Positions 13,727 through 27,310 of a stretch of 64,000 nt of DNA are shown in pieces. Under the pieces are notes generated by a model. The model did no database searches, was not told the DNA's origin, and saw nothing but the letters and a program-made list of their open reading frames with translations. The stretch's first letter is position 1. Each line of letters opens with the position of its first letter. Source of the DNA: Iris pallida (taxonomy: Eukaryota; Streptophyta; Magnoliopsida; Asparagales; Iridaceae); contig JANAVB010002199.1 in NCBI GenBank assembly GCA_029216955.1, positions 12,686,917-12,750,916 of the forward strand. Direction: 5' to 3'. Made by a program: the position numbers and the translations under genes.

Positions 13727-14171
13727 CAATCCAAGCTGCTGATGAGGATGTGTAACTGAACTGGAGTGATGTAATCCTATTTAAAACAACCACAAGTCAT
13801 AACATGGTCTAACATATCATAAGGAATGCCTATAATGCAATTCTACATGATTCTAGTCCCTTCTAGGTCAAAGTCAACCCATGGTCAACTCTGGTCAAAC
13901 CTGGTCAACTAGTCCGTTTACTAATTTTTAGGTCATACACAAGTTTTCAAGTCATTCGGAGTTCGTTTGAGTCGATTTGGATCAAATTTGACCCAAAGTT
14001 GACTTTTGTCAACTTGGTCAACTTGTCGGCGAATTCGACCAAACTAGACTCCTTATGACGATCCTAATCTGTCCCAACACTCCCTATAGTCATATCACAA
14101 GTAACATTATATTACCTATATATTCATCACAAGTAACATAGTTTACACACACACACACAATATATATATAT

Positions 14172-14205
<34 letters not shown>

Positions 14206-16312
14206 ATTTATGAAAAGAAGAATGGTTGTGTGGGGTGTATGAGTGTCGAAGGGCTGCTGGTTTGAGTCACAAAACTGAGAAGAAATGAAGAATATATCTA
14301 CAAGAGTATACTATATACAAATATACTACAGTCAATAGAAAACTATATATAATATATATACATATAGGCATATATATGGACATATGCATGTACACATGTA
14401 TATAAAGGAATGAGGGTCGATCTCGAACCTGGAATGAATTCCCAGATCTGGGATCAAGGCCTCGACGACCTACTTCTAACATATATTCACAAATAGATTA
14501 ATAGGACTTATTTTATATATATATATATATATATTATTATAATATATGTATGTATATATACAATATGTAGAAAACACCATAAATGCATATAATGGCTAGA
14601 AAATATGAATTAAACCCAAGAGTCAAATCCCACAAGTCCAAAACAGCGTTCAATAATCAAAAACTCAGAAATTATCACATTAAATCCCAGAAATCAAATA
14701 TCACAAAATTATTCAAATTCAAATGTCAAGAAAACCCAATTTTCACAATTCGACCCAAAACGCAAAATATTTCAAATCAACTCACGAAACTTGGCAAATA
14801 CGTTGGTCTCGACACGGGACGTGCTCGGGTACTCTCGTGGTCGAAATCATGTTCGTATCGTGTCCAGTGAACGAGTATCGGAAAACCCGATACGCGCGTG
14901 AACCGAATCAATGCGAACCGATTTCTCGCTCATTTTCGATCCAATTCTCGTGAAACTTCGCGTACACCTGGGCGTACACATCCTGGACCTACTGGCCGAG
15001 TTAGCGTACGGCCACGTGTCGTGTCTGACACGTATGTGAGGCGTATCCGTGTGCGGGTATGCGCGCGTGCACAGTCCCGTGCACAGCGTCGTGCACGTGT
15101 GTCGACGAGTCTAGGGACTCGTGTGTTCCACCTCGTGTCTCATGTTCGTGTCCTAGGCTAGGGTAGGTATAGGGCTACACGTTGGACACCCTGAATCGTC
15201 GTGTCCACGCGAACACCGTGTCAGCGGCGGCTAACCCACGCGCGCACGTATGGCCGATCAGTGCGATCGAGATTTCTCCCTCGTTTCTCGACGAAACTTC
15301 ACAAAACTTTGGGAGCGTGTTCTCAGACACGACCCCCACCTACACGTCAAATTTCATGCGACCACGTAGCCTGTGCATCAAAAATTAATCCCGAGCAGCA
15401 GGGCACGCGCGCGGCCTGGCGTGCAGCGCGTTCGTGTCCTGTTTGGACACGGACACGAGTCAGATTCGTGTCGAAACTTATGGGGTCGTGATCCTCATGT
15501 ATAGGGATACCAGAATATATAAAAAGATTCAGCAAAAATCAGGATTAAAACCATTGCGATTTCATCGAACACCTACATATAAAAACCGACACGTGTCCGA
15601 TACGGACACCAAACGAATACGAAACTGGACAAAAATGAACCTACAGGTCGAGGGTACCTAGATGCACACTAACATGAAGAATAATCAAGAGAAACAATGC
15701 TAGAATAGGATTTACCTATTGAGAGTCAAAATCTCAATGTAAAAGACTCCTCGAGCGCTCCAACGATCGAGTACCTCCAAGCAAACGCCTCCACAACCTT
15801 GCTAGCAATGCTCCAGCAAGATCCTCTCCTTCCTACAAGTACAACGGACTTCGTTTGGGGAGAAACGGACTCCGGATGAAAAGTTAGAATTTTTTTAGAG
15901 TGGAGGCTAGGGTTTTCTCTTGGGGCTAAAGACTTCTACACAAAGAAGGGGGCTGCCTATGGCCGGCCCACTATAGGGGGTTAGGGTTAGGTTAGCACAT
16001 GGGACTAGGCTCCCTAAGTTACTAATAAAATCCAAGTCAAAAAGGCTTTAAAAAGGCTAACTAGAAAATGACTTAAAATTCATTTAAATCATTTAAAAGA
16101 ATAACTAATTAATTCTAAATTAAATTCTAAATGATGAAAACTAATTCTAATTACGGCATTAGGTTTATAGTCATGGTTGGCTAAGTTAATCCCATTAAGA
16201 CTACTCAAACATCAAACCAAACCACATATCATCACATGAACTCATAAATTAATAAAATAATATAAAATTACAAAATGACCAGAATACCCTTAAATGAAAA
16301 GTGGGTGTGACA
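13727..16312 (-). mobile_element. Gypsy-type LTR W, copy 2 (5' truncated)
   Basis: This is a diverged second copy of LTR W. It begins abruptly next to V, at the point matching about 10085 of copy 1, and runs to the outer LTR edge GTGGGTGTGACA at 16312. The shared order is a GTCAA-rich block (13865-14045), AT microsatellites (about 14160-14205 and 14515-14540), a GC-rich leader and a conserved splice-donor-like site (reverse strand near 15710). The inner ~1 kb present at 9080-10085 is absent. Confidence 0.6.
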
Positions 16313-16672
16313 ATAATAGGCTTGTATATTATGTGTCTTGTTACGTCTCTCTGAGTACCTGCTGATCTTTCCAGGTTATTGTTGGTTTCCTTCCAGGTTA
16401 TTGTTAAGATCTGATATAGGCATAGTAGGAGCTACGTCTTCGGGATCTTCATGTATCATTAGTGGATGCCTTCTTATATGTTCTTATCTAGTTATTTCTT
16501 TTCTTAGTTCATAGTATAGTTAGTGTTGTGGATGATGTTATTATTATTACATAGACACATGTTCTAAGTTACACAGCTTATACGTATTTTAGTCGGACTA
16601 GAGTCCGGTTAAATACATAACTGGCATGTTGTCGTATCATAGTCCTACGTATTTTGAGACTAGGACGTGACA
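16313..16672 (+). mobile_element. LTR end fragment U (Y-like terminus)
   Basis: A short plus-strand fragment ending GACGTGACA at 16672, the same end as the Y LTR (reverse complement at 57072). CGGACTAGAGTCCG at 16594-16607 is an inverted repeat near the position where other LTRs have their terminal hairpin. No internal sequence follows. Confidence 0.4.
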
Positions 16673-17792
16673 TTAGGACTATGGAAAAAAACAATACTAC
16701 TATCCTTTCCAGATTACAACTTTCTCTTCCAGTTGCAAACTAACAGAACAAGTAATTGCAAACAGACATAATGGATTACAATTAGAAAGGAGAAGAATAT
16801 AATAATAAATTCTTATTATTGGGGTGGAAAAGACAAACATTGCTCAAAACAAGATTCGGCTGTCGCGATCTGCTCTCAGGAACCAGAAAGTTCAGAAATG
16901 ACTTCTAGAATGCTCATGGTCAACTTTGTGACTCGAACGGACTACCTGGAGGGGGCTCTATTTATAAAGAGGAATGAGACTTCACTTCTTATCCTATCCA
17001 ATGTGGGACTAAAATATGAATACTTAAAAATGAGTTTGGTATTTTAGATCATCCCATAATCAACGGAGTCGTGTGCCAGTTTGTGCCTACTACCACGCAC
17101 GTGCCCGTGCATACACGACCGCCACTTTGAGCCCTTGAGCCCGTGTCCGAATTCGATCGAAAAAAATAACATGCTTCCTTGAGGAGTTAATCATTTTTTC
17201 TTCTAGGAAAACACCACCACATGACACCCACATGTGCCCCCATCACATCCTATATGCACTCCTCAACACATGCAAAATATTATATTGAGATACCCACTTA
17301 GTGGTGTAGCCGATGTACACTAGTCCAAAGGCAAAAACACCAATATGTATAATTGTTAATTAATATAAGCCTCAACTTTTCCTTCCACTTTTAGAGGGAT
17401 TGAATTTCTTTGGTTACGAGGAAAAAATAATCCCTCCACTTTTCCTTCCTTCCCCTTTTTCTTTCATACCAATAATAGAAAATGAATCACTTCCTCCACT
17501 TTCCCCTCCTTTATTTTCCTTCCAGCTACTTTTCTCTCATACCAAACACACTCTTAAAGATGATTATATCAGCTAATCATTAATGCAGTTTGTCTTTACA
17601 AAAAACAAGATCCTTCCCATTGAATTCAAATAATATATTTAATTTTAATTGAACTATTATTTAGATTGGATTGGATTTTAAATTGTAGATTATATTAGAT
17701 TAGATTTGAATTACTTTTTATTTGGCTCAATTATAGTATATTCAAGATTTGCTAAATTTTAATTTTGCATAAGATTTTATTGGAATAAAAAA
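16673..17792. other. Intergenic, no gene seen
   Basis: AT-rich unique-looking DNA. No long reading frame, RNA gene or repeat family could be recognised. Confidence 0.5.
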
Positions 17793-18068
17793 GGGGTAAT
17801 TAATGTTTAGACTCTGAATTTTATATCAACTTAGAGTTTAAGTCCTAACATGTCCAATTGGAGAGTTTGGACCATGAATTTTTTATTTATTTCTTTTTTT
17901 TTCATTATGCCCTTCCTCCCAATGCCCGAGAATAAAATTTTCTATATAAATGGAGGGTATAATAGGAAAGATTGGAAAAAAATTTAGGGCCTAAACTTTT
18001 CAGTTGGACACGAAAGGGTTTAAACTCTAAGCTGGTATAAATCCAGGGTCTAATCTCTAATTAGCCCT
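17793..18068. mobile_element. MITE-like element with long terminal inverted repeats
   Basis: The ends GGGGTAATTA... and ...TAATTAGCCCT are inverted. The similarity continues inward for roughly 80 bases on each side (for example CTTAGAGTTTAA on the left against TTAAACTCTAAG on the right). Total length is about 276 bp with no coding capacity. The flanks are A-rich, so a target duplication cannot be fixed (possibly AAAAA). Long TIRs and small size fit a non-autonomous DNA transposon, perhaps Mutator-like; the superfamily is not established. Confidence 0.65.
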
Positions 18069-18890
18069 AAAAATATAGTCATAGTTACAATAATTAAATT
18101 ATGGTAGGCTAGAAGTTTAAATATAAAAGTATTATATTCAAGAGAATATTTAAACAGAAGATTTAAAAGAGACTACATGATCATATCATCAAAGAAAAAC
18201 AGGAAAAATAAAAGTAAATTTCAAATGATGTAGTTAGTGTACAGTCCAATATTTTATTTATTTTTAGTTATTAAATTGCATCTATTTTTTATGGCAGTAA
18301 AATATGGAGTGAAAATATTATGTATACATAATCTATATAACAAAGCAAATTATTGTTTCTCGTAAAAACAAGTCACAACTAAAAGTTGCGACAAGCATGA
18401 GGTGGCTTCGACAGTATCTTCTATTAAAATAATATTTAAAATTTAATAAAAATATTGTTAAATAATATAAATAAGAAATAATGTTTAAAATTGGATAAAT
18501 AGTACAAAATATTAAAAAAAAGTTACACATTGAAATAGACATTTCCTTTCTACTTTGAGGCCTTAGTTTACAGAATCATGAGATTGATAAAAGAAATTAA
18601 TTATTTTTCTATATTTAGATGCCAAATAAATTAAAGAAGAAAGAAAAATAATTTTAAAAATTATGGAAGAAAATGATTATATCCATCCGAACAAAGAATT
18701 ATTTTTTCGCATAAAATATTTATTTAATTTTTTAATTTTTTTTGACATTTTCAAATTAAAAAACAATCAGCAAAAATTATAATTTTCCATGAAATGTTAA
18801 TGAATTGATTTCCTTTCTCTCCAATTCGGGAACCAAACTAGGCCTTAATGGAAATAAATCATTTTAGAGAGCATCTCTCCAAACCAAAGA
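18069..18890. other. AT-rich upstream region of DLST
   Basis: Very AT-rich, with no gene or recognised repeat. It precedes the DLST leader and probably contains its distal promoter. No convincing TATA box could be assigned. Confidence 0.4.
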
Positions 18891-19014
18891 CTCCAACTTT
18901 TTCCATCTCTAAACTCTAGGGTTAGGGTTTCCAAAAACTCTCTCTCTCTCTCTCTAGAACCTTCAAATCCATTTTAGGGTTTTCTTTTCTCTAATCTCTC
19001 TCGATCTACTGGCC
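18891..19014 (+). promoter_or_regulatory. DLST proximal promoter / 5' UTR
   Basis: This stretch contains TAGGGTTAGGGTTT (18917-18930), the telo-box type motif found near the start of many plant housekeeping genes, a CT repeat (18939-18955) typical of plant 5' leaders, and a second TTTAGGGTTTT (18973-18983). The start codon context at 19015 is GGCCATGGCG, a good plant initiation context. The transcription start is not determined. Confidence 0.55.
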
Positions 19015-22000
19015 ATGGCGTCTAATCTCGGTCGGCTGGTTCGTCGCCCGCTCGCTGTAAGTTCTTGTTCCTCCTAATCTTCCTGATAATGTTTGTTGCG
19101 TTAGTTATTAGGGTTATGAATGATGAATCTTTGATTTTGGTGGATACGGTTGCTTAGCAATGTTGATTTTATGGGAAACGAGATGGACACGGAAACATTG
19201 GTTTTGGCGTGGCCTAGTGCATTGTGTCCGTGTCCTTGTCGTGTACGCCACGATACAGACGCGGCACCTGTTCCTGGAGTGGCCTTGCGTCCAACTTTTT
19301 TTCGAGAGCCCACGATGGGAATAAATTCCCCCGTTAATGGTAAATAACGAAACGAGCACGGTTGCATGTTCTGCGGACATGGAAAGACAACCATTTTGAC
19401 GTGTTGGTGCGTACTATTTTACAAGTTCTTTTTACATAGATTTGGGCATAACCTTAAAAGTTAGCAGCAGTTCCGAAATGTTGATCTTTTTTCCTGCTCT
19501 TTTCCTGTTTAAGAAAATTGAATCGTGGAGAAAGTTATATAAATAAACTTAAGATATGGGTGTTATGGGAAACTGCCACACAGTTTTCGTCAATCTAAAT
19601 CTAGTTTTGTTAGATAGAGAAACCAACGAGCAATCGGAAAGTTCACATTTCCTGGTGGATGGTACCTTGAAGGCCACTTGGCTACACAGTTAGTCAAATG
19701 GGCGTTTACCAAGTGTCTGTTTCCGGAACAGGCACAGGCGGGTGGGCGTTCACGTTTGATTAATGTAAGACTAGCCAAACAACTGTCTATTACATTTCAG
19801 CTCCAAATGGGCTCTCAAATAAAAAGTTACTGTAACCATACTAGCCATTGAACTAGAAACACCATGGGGATTAGTGATGGTTGAGTTATAGTCTAAGAGA
19901 CATAACCTAACACTTTGGATCCTTGGAACTTATCAACTCTGGGATGCTCAATTGATTCATTGCCAGTGAGATTGAACTGGTGCTCGGGTGGATGCTGCGT
20001 GATTCTCTCCGGTTACTGTCTAACCCACGACTAGTTGTGTATTTGAAACCTTCTCTCCCTACTAGCCTCTACCATAATCTACATGCATGTTCTCCTGTTT
20101 CATACCGTACCATCGGCTATTCGGGGCCATAGAAATTTGACTAACCATGTCTTACGCAATAAATACCAGTTTGTTTTTGCAAAATCTTGTACAAGATTAA
20201 CATTTTATGCAAGTCATGCCTGGACTTTGTGCATCGAGCTAAATTAGTTTGAGTTTGAGCTTTTAATGGCTACATTTCAGGGGACACTGTAATTTCCCCT
20301 CCTATGCGTTATAGATTTCCCCATTATGAAGGTACTTGCTAGGTGTCTAAAATGCATTGTGAAATACATGGAGCTTAGTCAATTTGTGGTTGATCAAAAT
20401 AACTAGATAATCTCGGTAGTTGAAGGAAAGCATTATCCAAACCCATTGATCCACCACTTGTTTATCTTCATGGAACAATATGGATGGCGACAAGGTATTT
20501 TGGAATGATGTAAAGACTTGATTAGTGAAGAAGGATATTATACTACAACCTGCTGATGGCAATTTGCGGAAGGGTTTTTCTGCATTGTAGCACAACTGGT
20601 GAATGTTCCCTGAGTAGGAGTTAGGGGCAACATTATTCGTAAGCAGAGGTCTTGTTAACTGTTATTGTCTACATGCTTCCTTATTTACCATTTAATTCCA
20701 AAAGGGCAATACTAAATGTGCAATAGACAAGCAATAACATATTAGAAATAACCCATCTCTGAAATAAAATATTAGTAGTCAGAAAATTATTTTCTGACTC
20801 TGTTGGATACCATCCTTGTTGAGATGGGAGTTCTTTTATTACAATTTTTTACAAAAATGTTTAATCATTTTGCAATTAATATTCCATGAAATATACAAAC
20901 TAAACCAAATCCAGAAAAAACACACTGTTTTAAATATCGGCCTAGCCATACCCCGCCCAGAATTCCACCAGAATCGGCTATCTGGACGGTGGTCGAAAAA
21001 GACAGCTGATTAGGCGGGTCTAGGCGGGTTGGCGTCTGCCTAGTAACAATCACCGACTTCCCTAGGCGGCATCCTAGGAGGGGGTTAGCAAATTTTTTGG
21101 GTCTAGATTTCATACCCGTCCCGACCCGAAACTAAACAAACCCATTATCCCAAATCGAGAGAGTGAGAGGATCAAATCGAGAGAGAGCATCGAGAGAGAG
21201 CATTGGTTGTGACCTAAAAAAACTTATCAAATAGTAGCCGGCGAGCAGCAACGAGTGACCAGGCGAACACTGACGAGCAATGTCGACGGTCGACAGGCCA
21301 ACAACCGACGAATAAGTGCGTTTTTTTTACATATACCAGATATGAGATATACGTTGAACATGTTTTTTTTCTTTTCTTTTGAACAGCAATCTTGGAGAGA
21401 GACAGCGGGAGTACGAGGCTTGAGACAAACACTTCATTTTTTTTTTGCTTTTTCTTTCATACCAGTAGAGCTGCAAAGTATGTTTTTTTTTTTCCTTCTT
21501 TTTCTTTTATTGAGACTTCGACCTGAAAACATAAACAAAAAATAATATAAGGATTTGCTATTTATATCTAAATAATATCCATGATTTTTGTAAGGGGCCG
21601 ACCGCCTAGATCTAGGCGGCCGCCTAGACGGGCTAGGCGGTGGGTGCTGTCCGATTAGTGCTTTTTACAACCTTGGGAAAGCGCACGATGAATATCTTAG
21701 AATTTGTATCCTAGCTCAATCAAGCTAAGCCTTGTAAACTGTTTATTACAGCTATGAAGCACGGTACTCCATATAGGAAGTCGTACCCATACTGGGTACT
21801 TATATTCCTTTCGTACTCCTGCATATGTGCCACATGAGTACCCAAAATTGTATTTATTTTGTATTTTCAATTTTAATTCTGGATACTTTGTGGGTACTTA
21901 CTTGGTACATTCTGGGTACTTTCTAGCGCGAACCATTGGATATGACCTTTCTTCAAAATAGCTTTGATACTTTTGTTTTAGGAATCAAAATATTTTTAAA

Positions 22001-24151
22001 CTTAAACTCTACACCATTTTCAGGCTAAACTTATTTGATGATATGATATATAAATTTAGACTCTTAGTTTTACTTACGAAGTCATGAAGAAGCATTACTA
22101 TCCTTTTGGTTTTTTTATATATATACCACCTTACCCGTACCGTGGACTTCTAAAAATTGTCGTATCGACATACCGGGTAAGTACTGTAGTACATATTCTT
22201 CATAGATTACAGTTTTACAATTCTAAATAGTGAGATAATAACTTGTCCAAACACATTAAGCACAAATCACAGTTATTGAGCTAAACAGAACACGAAGTCA
22301 CATGCTCATATTTGCAAGGTGCATGAAATCGAGGTATCCATTCCAAAGGAAACAGTGAATGACTCGTCAGACAACATCCAATATGGACCATAAATGTCAA
22401 TCAGAACTAATTACCGGATTGCTTACTTATATATTCAAGTGCATAGAATCACCACTAGTGAAAGGGGAAGAAAGAATAAAAAGGATTTTGTTGGCTGGAG
22501 TTAGTACTTAGTAATGAGGGATTGTTGAACTCTGTCTCTTGCCTAGCTTATATCTAGGTTGTTACCAATCTCGCTAACCTAGTTTGTTGGCCAGTTACCT
22601 CGTCCCAGATCTACAATTTTTGTGTATAGATGAATAGTTCCTCGGTTAATTTGGTGTACATGGTACATATTCTTGTTCAGTGTGTAACTCAACGAAAAAT
22701 GACATTCGCTTTATTTGGTTTTATATCTTTTGATGTTTATTAATTATTTTGATTTGAGGGACTAGGGCTATGGCATAGAATCTATGAGGTTTTTGCTTTT
22801 TGAAACACTGATTTTTTTTTTTTTTTAAATTTGTCATGAACCAATTTTTAATGAGCTTAGCTGAACTTTAATCTATTTTGTTTTCATCTTTTTATATTGG
22901 AGAAATGTATATAAAAAAGAGAGCAAAACTAGAGCGTGACGAGGAGAAATAAGTGGAAGAAATATACGGATTCATCAGCAAAGGACATAAAACTTGATGG
23001 ACCCACATTTTAGTTTAATTTGATACTTTGAGGATGAAGGGCATTGGTTGCCATAACTCTTTCTGCATCCAAGCAGGACACAAGTTAGGTCTGATTTCAT
23101 TTCCCTTGTGTGCTACATATATCCATCGGGTGAAAAACAAATGCTGCATCGAACAAAACAGCATAAGTTGTAAAAGGTGTTACCGCAACTAGATGCCGTG
23201 TCCAACTCATCATCTCGTTCTGCAAGAAACCCAGTAGTCCGGTAATGGCAAAAAAGAGAAAATAGGATAACTATCTTTGGCTCTTTCATACTCTAAAATT
23301 TATAGCGTCATGTTGAAGTTCCATCTATTGTGCATTTTACTTAGATGGTCTATCTTCCATGCTCATAAATTGCTGTCTAAGGTACAGATAGTCTCTTATA
23401 TGTTTTTGTTTCCTCCTTTTGTGGAGAAGAGTCATCTATGATCCTTTTGGTTTGAACTTCATGTACAAATGCTGAATACTTGCATATGATTTGTCATCAA
23501 CCTGCTCATACTTCAGCCACCATTTCCAACTTTACTTTAATGTTGCAGACTTATATTCTGTCAAGAAGTTATAGGCAGAATCGGAATTTCAGCCATCATA
23601 TCTTTTCAGGTCAATTTTGATACTACCTTTTGATTTGGTCGTTATTCATATAAAAATATGATTTCATGAATGATGTTTACATTCAGGTGTCAGTGCTCCG
23701 ACCAGCACAAAACCAAGGAGGTAGAAACTTTACACCTCATTTAGACATTTTGAAGTTTTTTGTAGTACTACTTTGCTGTCATTTAGGTTCGTTGTCTTTG
23801 TCCTTAGTGAAATCATTCATCTTAAAAGTGCATTGCTTCTGCCTTTACCGATGATACAGGGAAATTATTGACTATCTTCATAAGGATTCCCCTTATAGGG
23901 TATGGAGCAGGCCTTTCTCGTCAGCTAATGGTAATGGTTTGTAGTTTTACTGTCTTTTATGAGTGATCATCTGAAATTGAAGTTTCACTTAAATTCTTCT
24001 TCATAAATACTTTTGGGATGTTTTGAAGGTGACCATTTTGATGCCGTTGTTCCATTTATGGGTGAATCTATAACCGATGGAACTTTAGCAACGTTCTTAA
24101 AGAGTATGTAAATTCATTGTTTCTCTCTCTTTCTGTCTCTGTCTCTCTCTG

Positions 24152-24192
<41 letters not shown>

Positions 24193-27111
24193 ACCAACAC
24201 CACCACAAATTTGATATACCATAGCTGGATTGTTTGTTCTGATTGTCATGCTCTGTGGGAAACAGAACCTGGTGACAGGGTTGAAGTTGATGAACCAATT
24301 GCTCAGGTTGAAACTGATAAGGTATTTGGATCTTGTAAGATATTATATGAAATTATGTAATGTTTCTTACAGCATCAGGGTAACTGAAGATGATACTTTT
24401 TCTGACATCTTTCTACGTGATACTTAAGGTGACGATTGATGTTAACAGCCCTGAAGCAGGGATAATTGAAAAGGTTAGCCAGCATTTGTCTTAAAAGCTT
24501 TTGGTAATATTTAATAAGTTATTTCCTCAATGAAGTTGCGACTTTTGAAAATTTCTGGCTATTGTAGTAACCCTTTCTCATGTTTTTGTAACACGGACTT
24601 AATATTATTTGCAGTTTGTAGCCAAGGAAGGCGATACTGTAATGCCAGGAACTAAGGTTGCTATAATATCAAAGTCTGCTTCTACTGATACTCATGTTGC
24701 GCCATCAGAGGAGAAGTCAGGTAAAGATGCTCCTCAGCCAACTCCACCTGTTAAAAAGGAAGAGGATAAACCAAAGGCTAAGGAAGAAGTGGCTATCAAG
24801 GAGAAGCCTAAAGCATCTTCTCCTGTCCCTTCTAAGATTTCTGCTTCTGAACCTCAGCTTCCTCCCAAGGAGAGGGAAAGACGAGTAAGTCTTATAATAT
24901 TCTTCACTACATCTAGTTAATTGTTTTTGTTTGAAGAGTCATTTTGCGTTTGATAATGTCTTTCCTTTGCTCTTTGGTTTATTGTTTCACAGAGAGTTGC
25001 CATTTTACCTCTTCGTCTACACTGTTTTTTTGACCAGCACTACTTGGAGGGTGTTCCATTGAAACTATTTTTCACCTACATTTGATTTCAGGTTCCTATG
25101 CCAAGACTCAGAAAGCGGGTTGCTACACGCTTGAAAGATTCTCAGAATACATTTGCTATGCTGACAACATTTAATGAAGTTGACATGTAGGTGATCTTTG
25201 TTTACATTCTGCCCAGATATGATTTAAGCATTTAATACTTTTTTGGCCGTTAATTCATTAATTAATGCGGCATAATAACTATCTGCACGAGAAGAAAGAA
25301 CCACCTATGTGTTTCATTGTTGTTCAGCTTCTTGTCTGGATTCAGCACTTTTGGTCTTAAAGTTAGTAATTTAAAGAGTATATATAACACTAAAAGTAAT
25401 ATTGTAATATTGTAATATTGTATTATTAATAATAAAATTAATGCAGTTCTGTAACTTGTGTTACATAGTATTAAGAACAATATTCTGTGCTACATGTATT
25501 TAAAAAAATTGCTACATGATAACACGTTCTACCTAGTGATTGGTGAAGTTGAGAGAAATAGGAATTATAATGTAAAGCAAAATTGCTTGTTATCAACTTA
25601 CTGAATATAACACTGGTCTACAAGAATGAAATATCATTTACTTTGTCACGGGATGGTGCAATATGTAAATTCCAATAATGCTGTAGTGATGGCTATGGCA
25701 GCATTCATCATTGTCATAAAGCCTATGATTGTATCAAATGAGTATTTCAGGCCCGTTTAGCAAGGGCCAAATTTGCATTGGTTTGCTGGTGATATTATCA
25801 TCATTTTCGTAGTTAACATTTAATTGATAATATTTGTGAAGGAATTATATATGAAATTTGTCTGATCTGTCAATAAATTTGTATTATATAGGACGAACTT
25901 GATGAAACTTCGTTCTGATTACAAAGACGCCTTTGTAGAAAAGCATGGTGTGAAGTTGGGTCTCATGTCAGGTTTTATTAAAGTACGTCATGTCCTATTG
26001 CTACTATCAAGTTTCTTTAATCATTTTGCCTTATCCACTTACATGCATCTTATGTCATATTTTTAGGCAGCCGTTACTGGACTACAGAACCAGCCAATAG
26101 TCAATGCAGTCATTGATGGTGAGGACATCATATATAGAGAGTATATTGATATCAGCATTGCAGTTGGCACCCCCAAGGTCTGTTAATATCTATCTTCTCT
26201 TGAATGGTTAGAGATTGTTCCAATTTTAATCTCTCATTGTTGCACAAATGACTTCCAGGCTCATATAGTGAACCAAGGGGTTATTGTATTCTAATTATTT
26301 TAGATATAACAAAGTTTTCCACTGATGGCTCTTTGATGACAAATTGATGAGTAACTGAGAACATTGGAGATGCTTAAGATATACATCTCAAGAGATGCAG
26401 GAATTGTACCAATTGACAATCATGCTTGTTTGAATGAATGATTTAGGTCTAAGGAGAACTAGTCATATTTGTGACGAAAAATTAGAAAAGAGAAGAGAAT
26501 ACCTCAATTAACACGGAGATCTGAAATTGAGTTTGAGAAAATGTTCAATAGGTTGTATTTCTTAATTGGAATGTTTACTTTGGTTGAAAATTTACAAATA
26601 CTGATGCTTGTGGCTAATAATAGTTAGTTTTCCTTTCTGTCTCTCAGGGCCTTGTGGTGCCAGTTATTCGTGACGCTGATAAAATGAACTTTGCGGATAT
26701 AGAGAAGGAAATTAACAATCTTGCAAAGAAGGCAAACAATGGGACGATATCGATTGACGAAATGGCTGGAGGCTCATTCACAATATCTAATGGCGGAGTC
26801 TATGGAAGTCTTTTGAGCACTCCCATTATTAATCCTCCACAGGTAATAATACGACCCGAATCATCTTGTAACTTATTTTGGCATTGTCTAACATCATGTT
26901 CTGATGGTTATTTTTCCAGTCTGCCATCCTAGGTATGCATTCCATTGTGTCCAGACCAATGGTGGTTGATGGTAAGATCGTTCCAAGACCAATGATGTAT
27001 GTGGCGCTGACCTACGATCATAGATTGATTGATGGAAGAGAGGCGGTCTTCTTCCTGAGACGAATCAAAGATGTTGTTGAAGACCCTCGCAGGCTCCTTC
27101 TCGACTTATAA
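19015..27111 (+). CDS. DLST: Dihydrolipoyllysine succinyltransferase, E2 of 2-oxoglutarate dehydrogenase (mitochondrial)
   Basis: Succinyl-transfer subunit of the mitochondrial 2-oxoglutarate dehydrogenase complex (TCA cycle): it takes the succinyl group on lipoyl-lysine and passes it to CoA. I read 13 exons with GT-AG introns, joining without a stop: 19015-19056, 23549-23609, 23687-23720, 23860-23930, 24029-24103, 24266-24321, 24429-24473, 24615-24884, 25092-25186, 25892-25982, 26067-26177, 26648-26842, 26920-27111. Total 1338 nt, 445 aa. Residues 1 to about 70 are Arg/Ser-rich without acidic residues at the start, as in a mitochondrial presequence. The lipoyl domain is about 75-155, with lipoyl-Lys in VETDKV at residue 113. 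A Pro/Lys/Glu linker follows (about 160-215) with no E3-binding domain, normal for this family. The catalytic domain is about 219-445, with His416 and Asp420 in YDHRLIDG. Length is normal. The small exons 2-4 are the least certain. Confidence 0.93.
19057..23548 (+). other. DLST intron 1 (4.5 kb)
   Basis: The intron is bounded by GTAAGT at 19057 and TTGCAG before 23549. It interrupts the presequence at a codon boundary and makes up more than half of the gene. It holds a likely DNA transposon (20921-21677), a poly-T-rich area and no recognisable second gene. The short frames inside it are not supported. Confidence 0.85.
20921..21677. mobile_element. Probable non-autonomous DNA transposon in DLST intron 1
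   Basis: Both ends carry CGGCCTAG/CGCCTAG-rich sequence in inverted orientation (TAAATATCGGCCTAGCC on the left; GGGCTAGGCGG near the right end), with imperfectly inverted outer ends (ACTGTTTTAAA against TTTTTACAACCTT). Several CTAGGCGG/CCGCCTAG palindromes lie inside. No transposase is visible. The exact ends and superfamily are not settled. Confidence 0.4.
24119..24188. repeat. CT-rich microsatellite in DLST intron 5
   Basis: A (CT)n tract with TCTGTCTC interruptions, fully intronic between exons 5 and 6. The opposite strand gives an Arg/Glu repeat frame that is not a gene. Confidence 0.85.
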
Positions 27112-27310
27112 GACAGTCGGTGGCAAGCAATTGCCAGTGGCTCTCGTCTCTTTTCTAAACCAAATAATGCCCCTTCCAGAGTTCAAAATTTTGATATAGA
27201 CTGCATATTACCAACTTACGTTTGTTTATATTACTCTTTGATATAAGCATGATGAGGTATAGTTGCAAGGGAAGCAATAAACCTTCCCGAGTTGTATGAT
27301 ACGGGATGCA
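27112..27310 (+). terminator. DLST 3' UTR with polyadenylation signal
   Basis: The sequence after the TAA stop is T-rich. AATAAA lies at 27276-27281, about 165 nt downstream of the stop, and is the best candidate poly(A) signal. The real cleavage site could lie further downstream. Confidence 0.5.
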
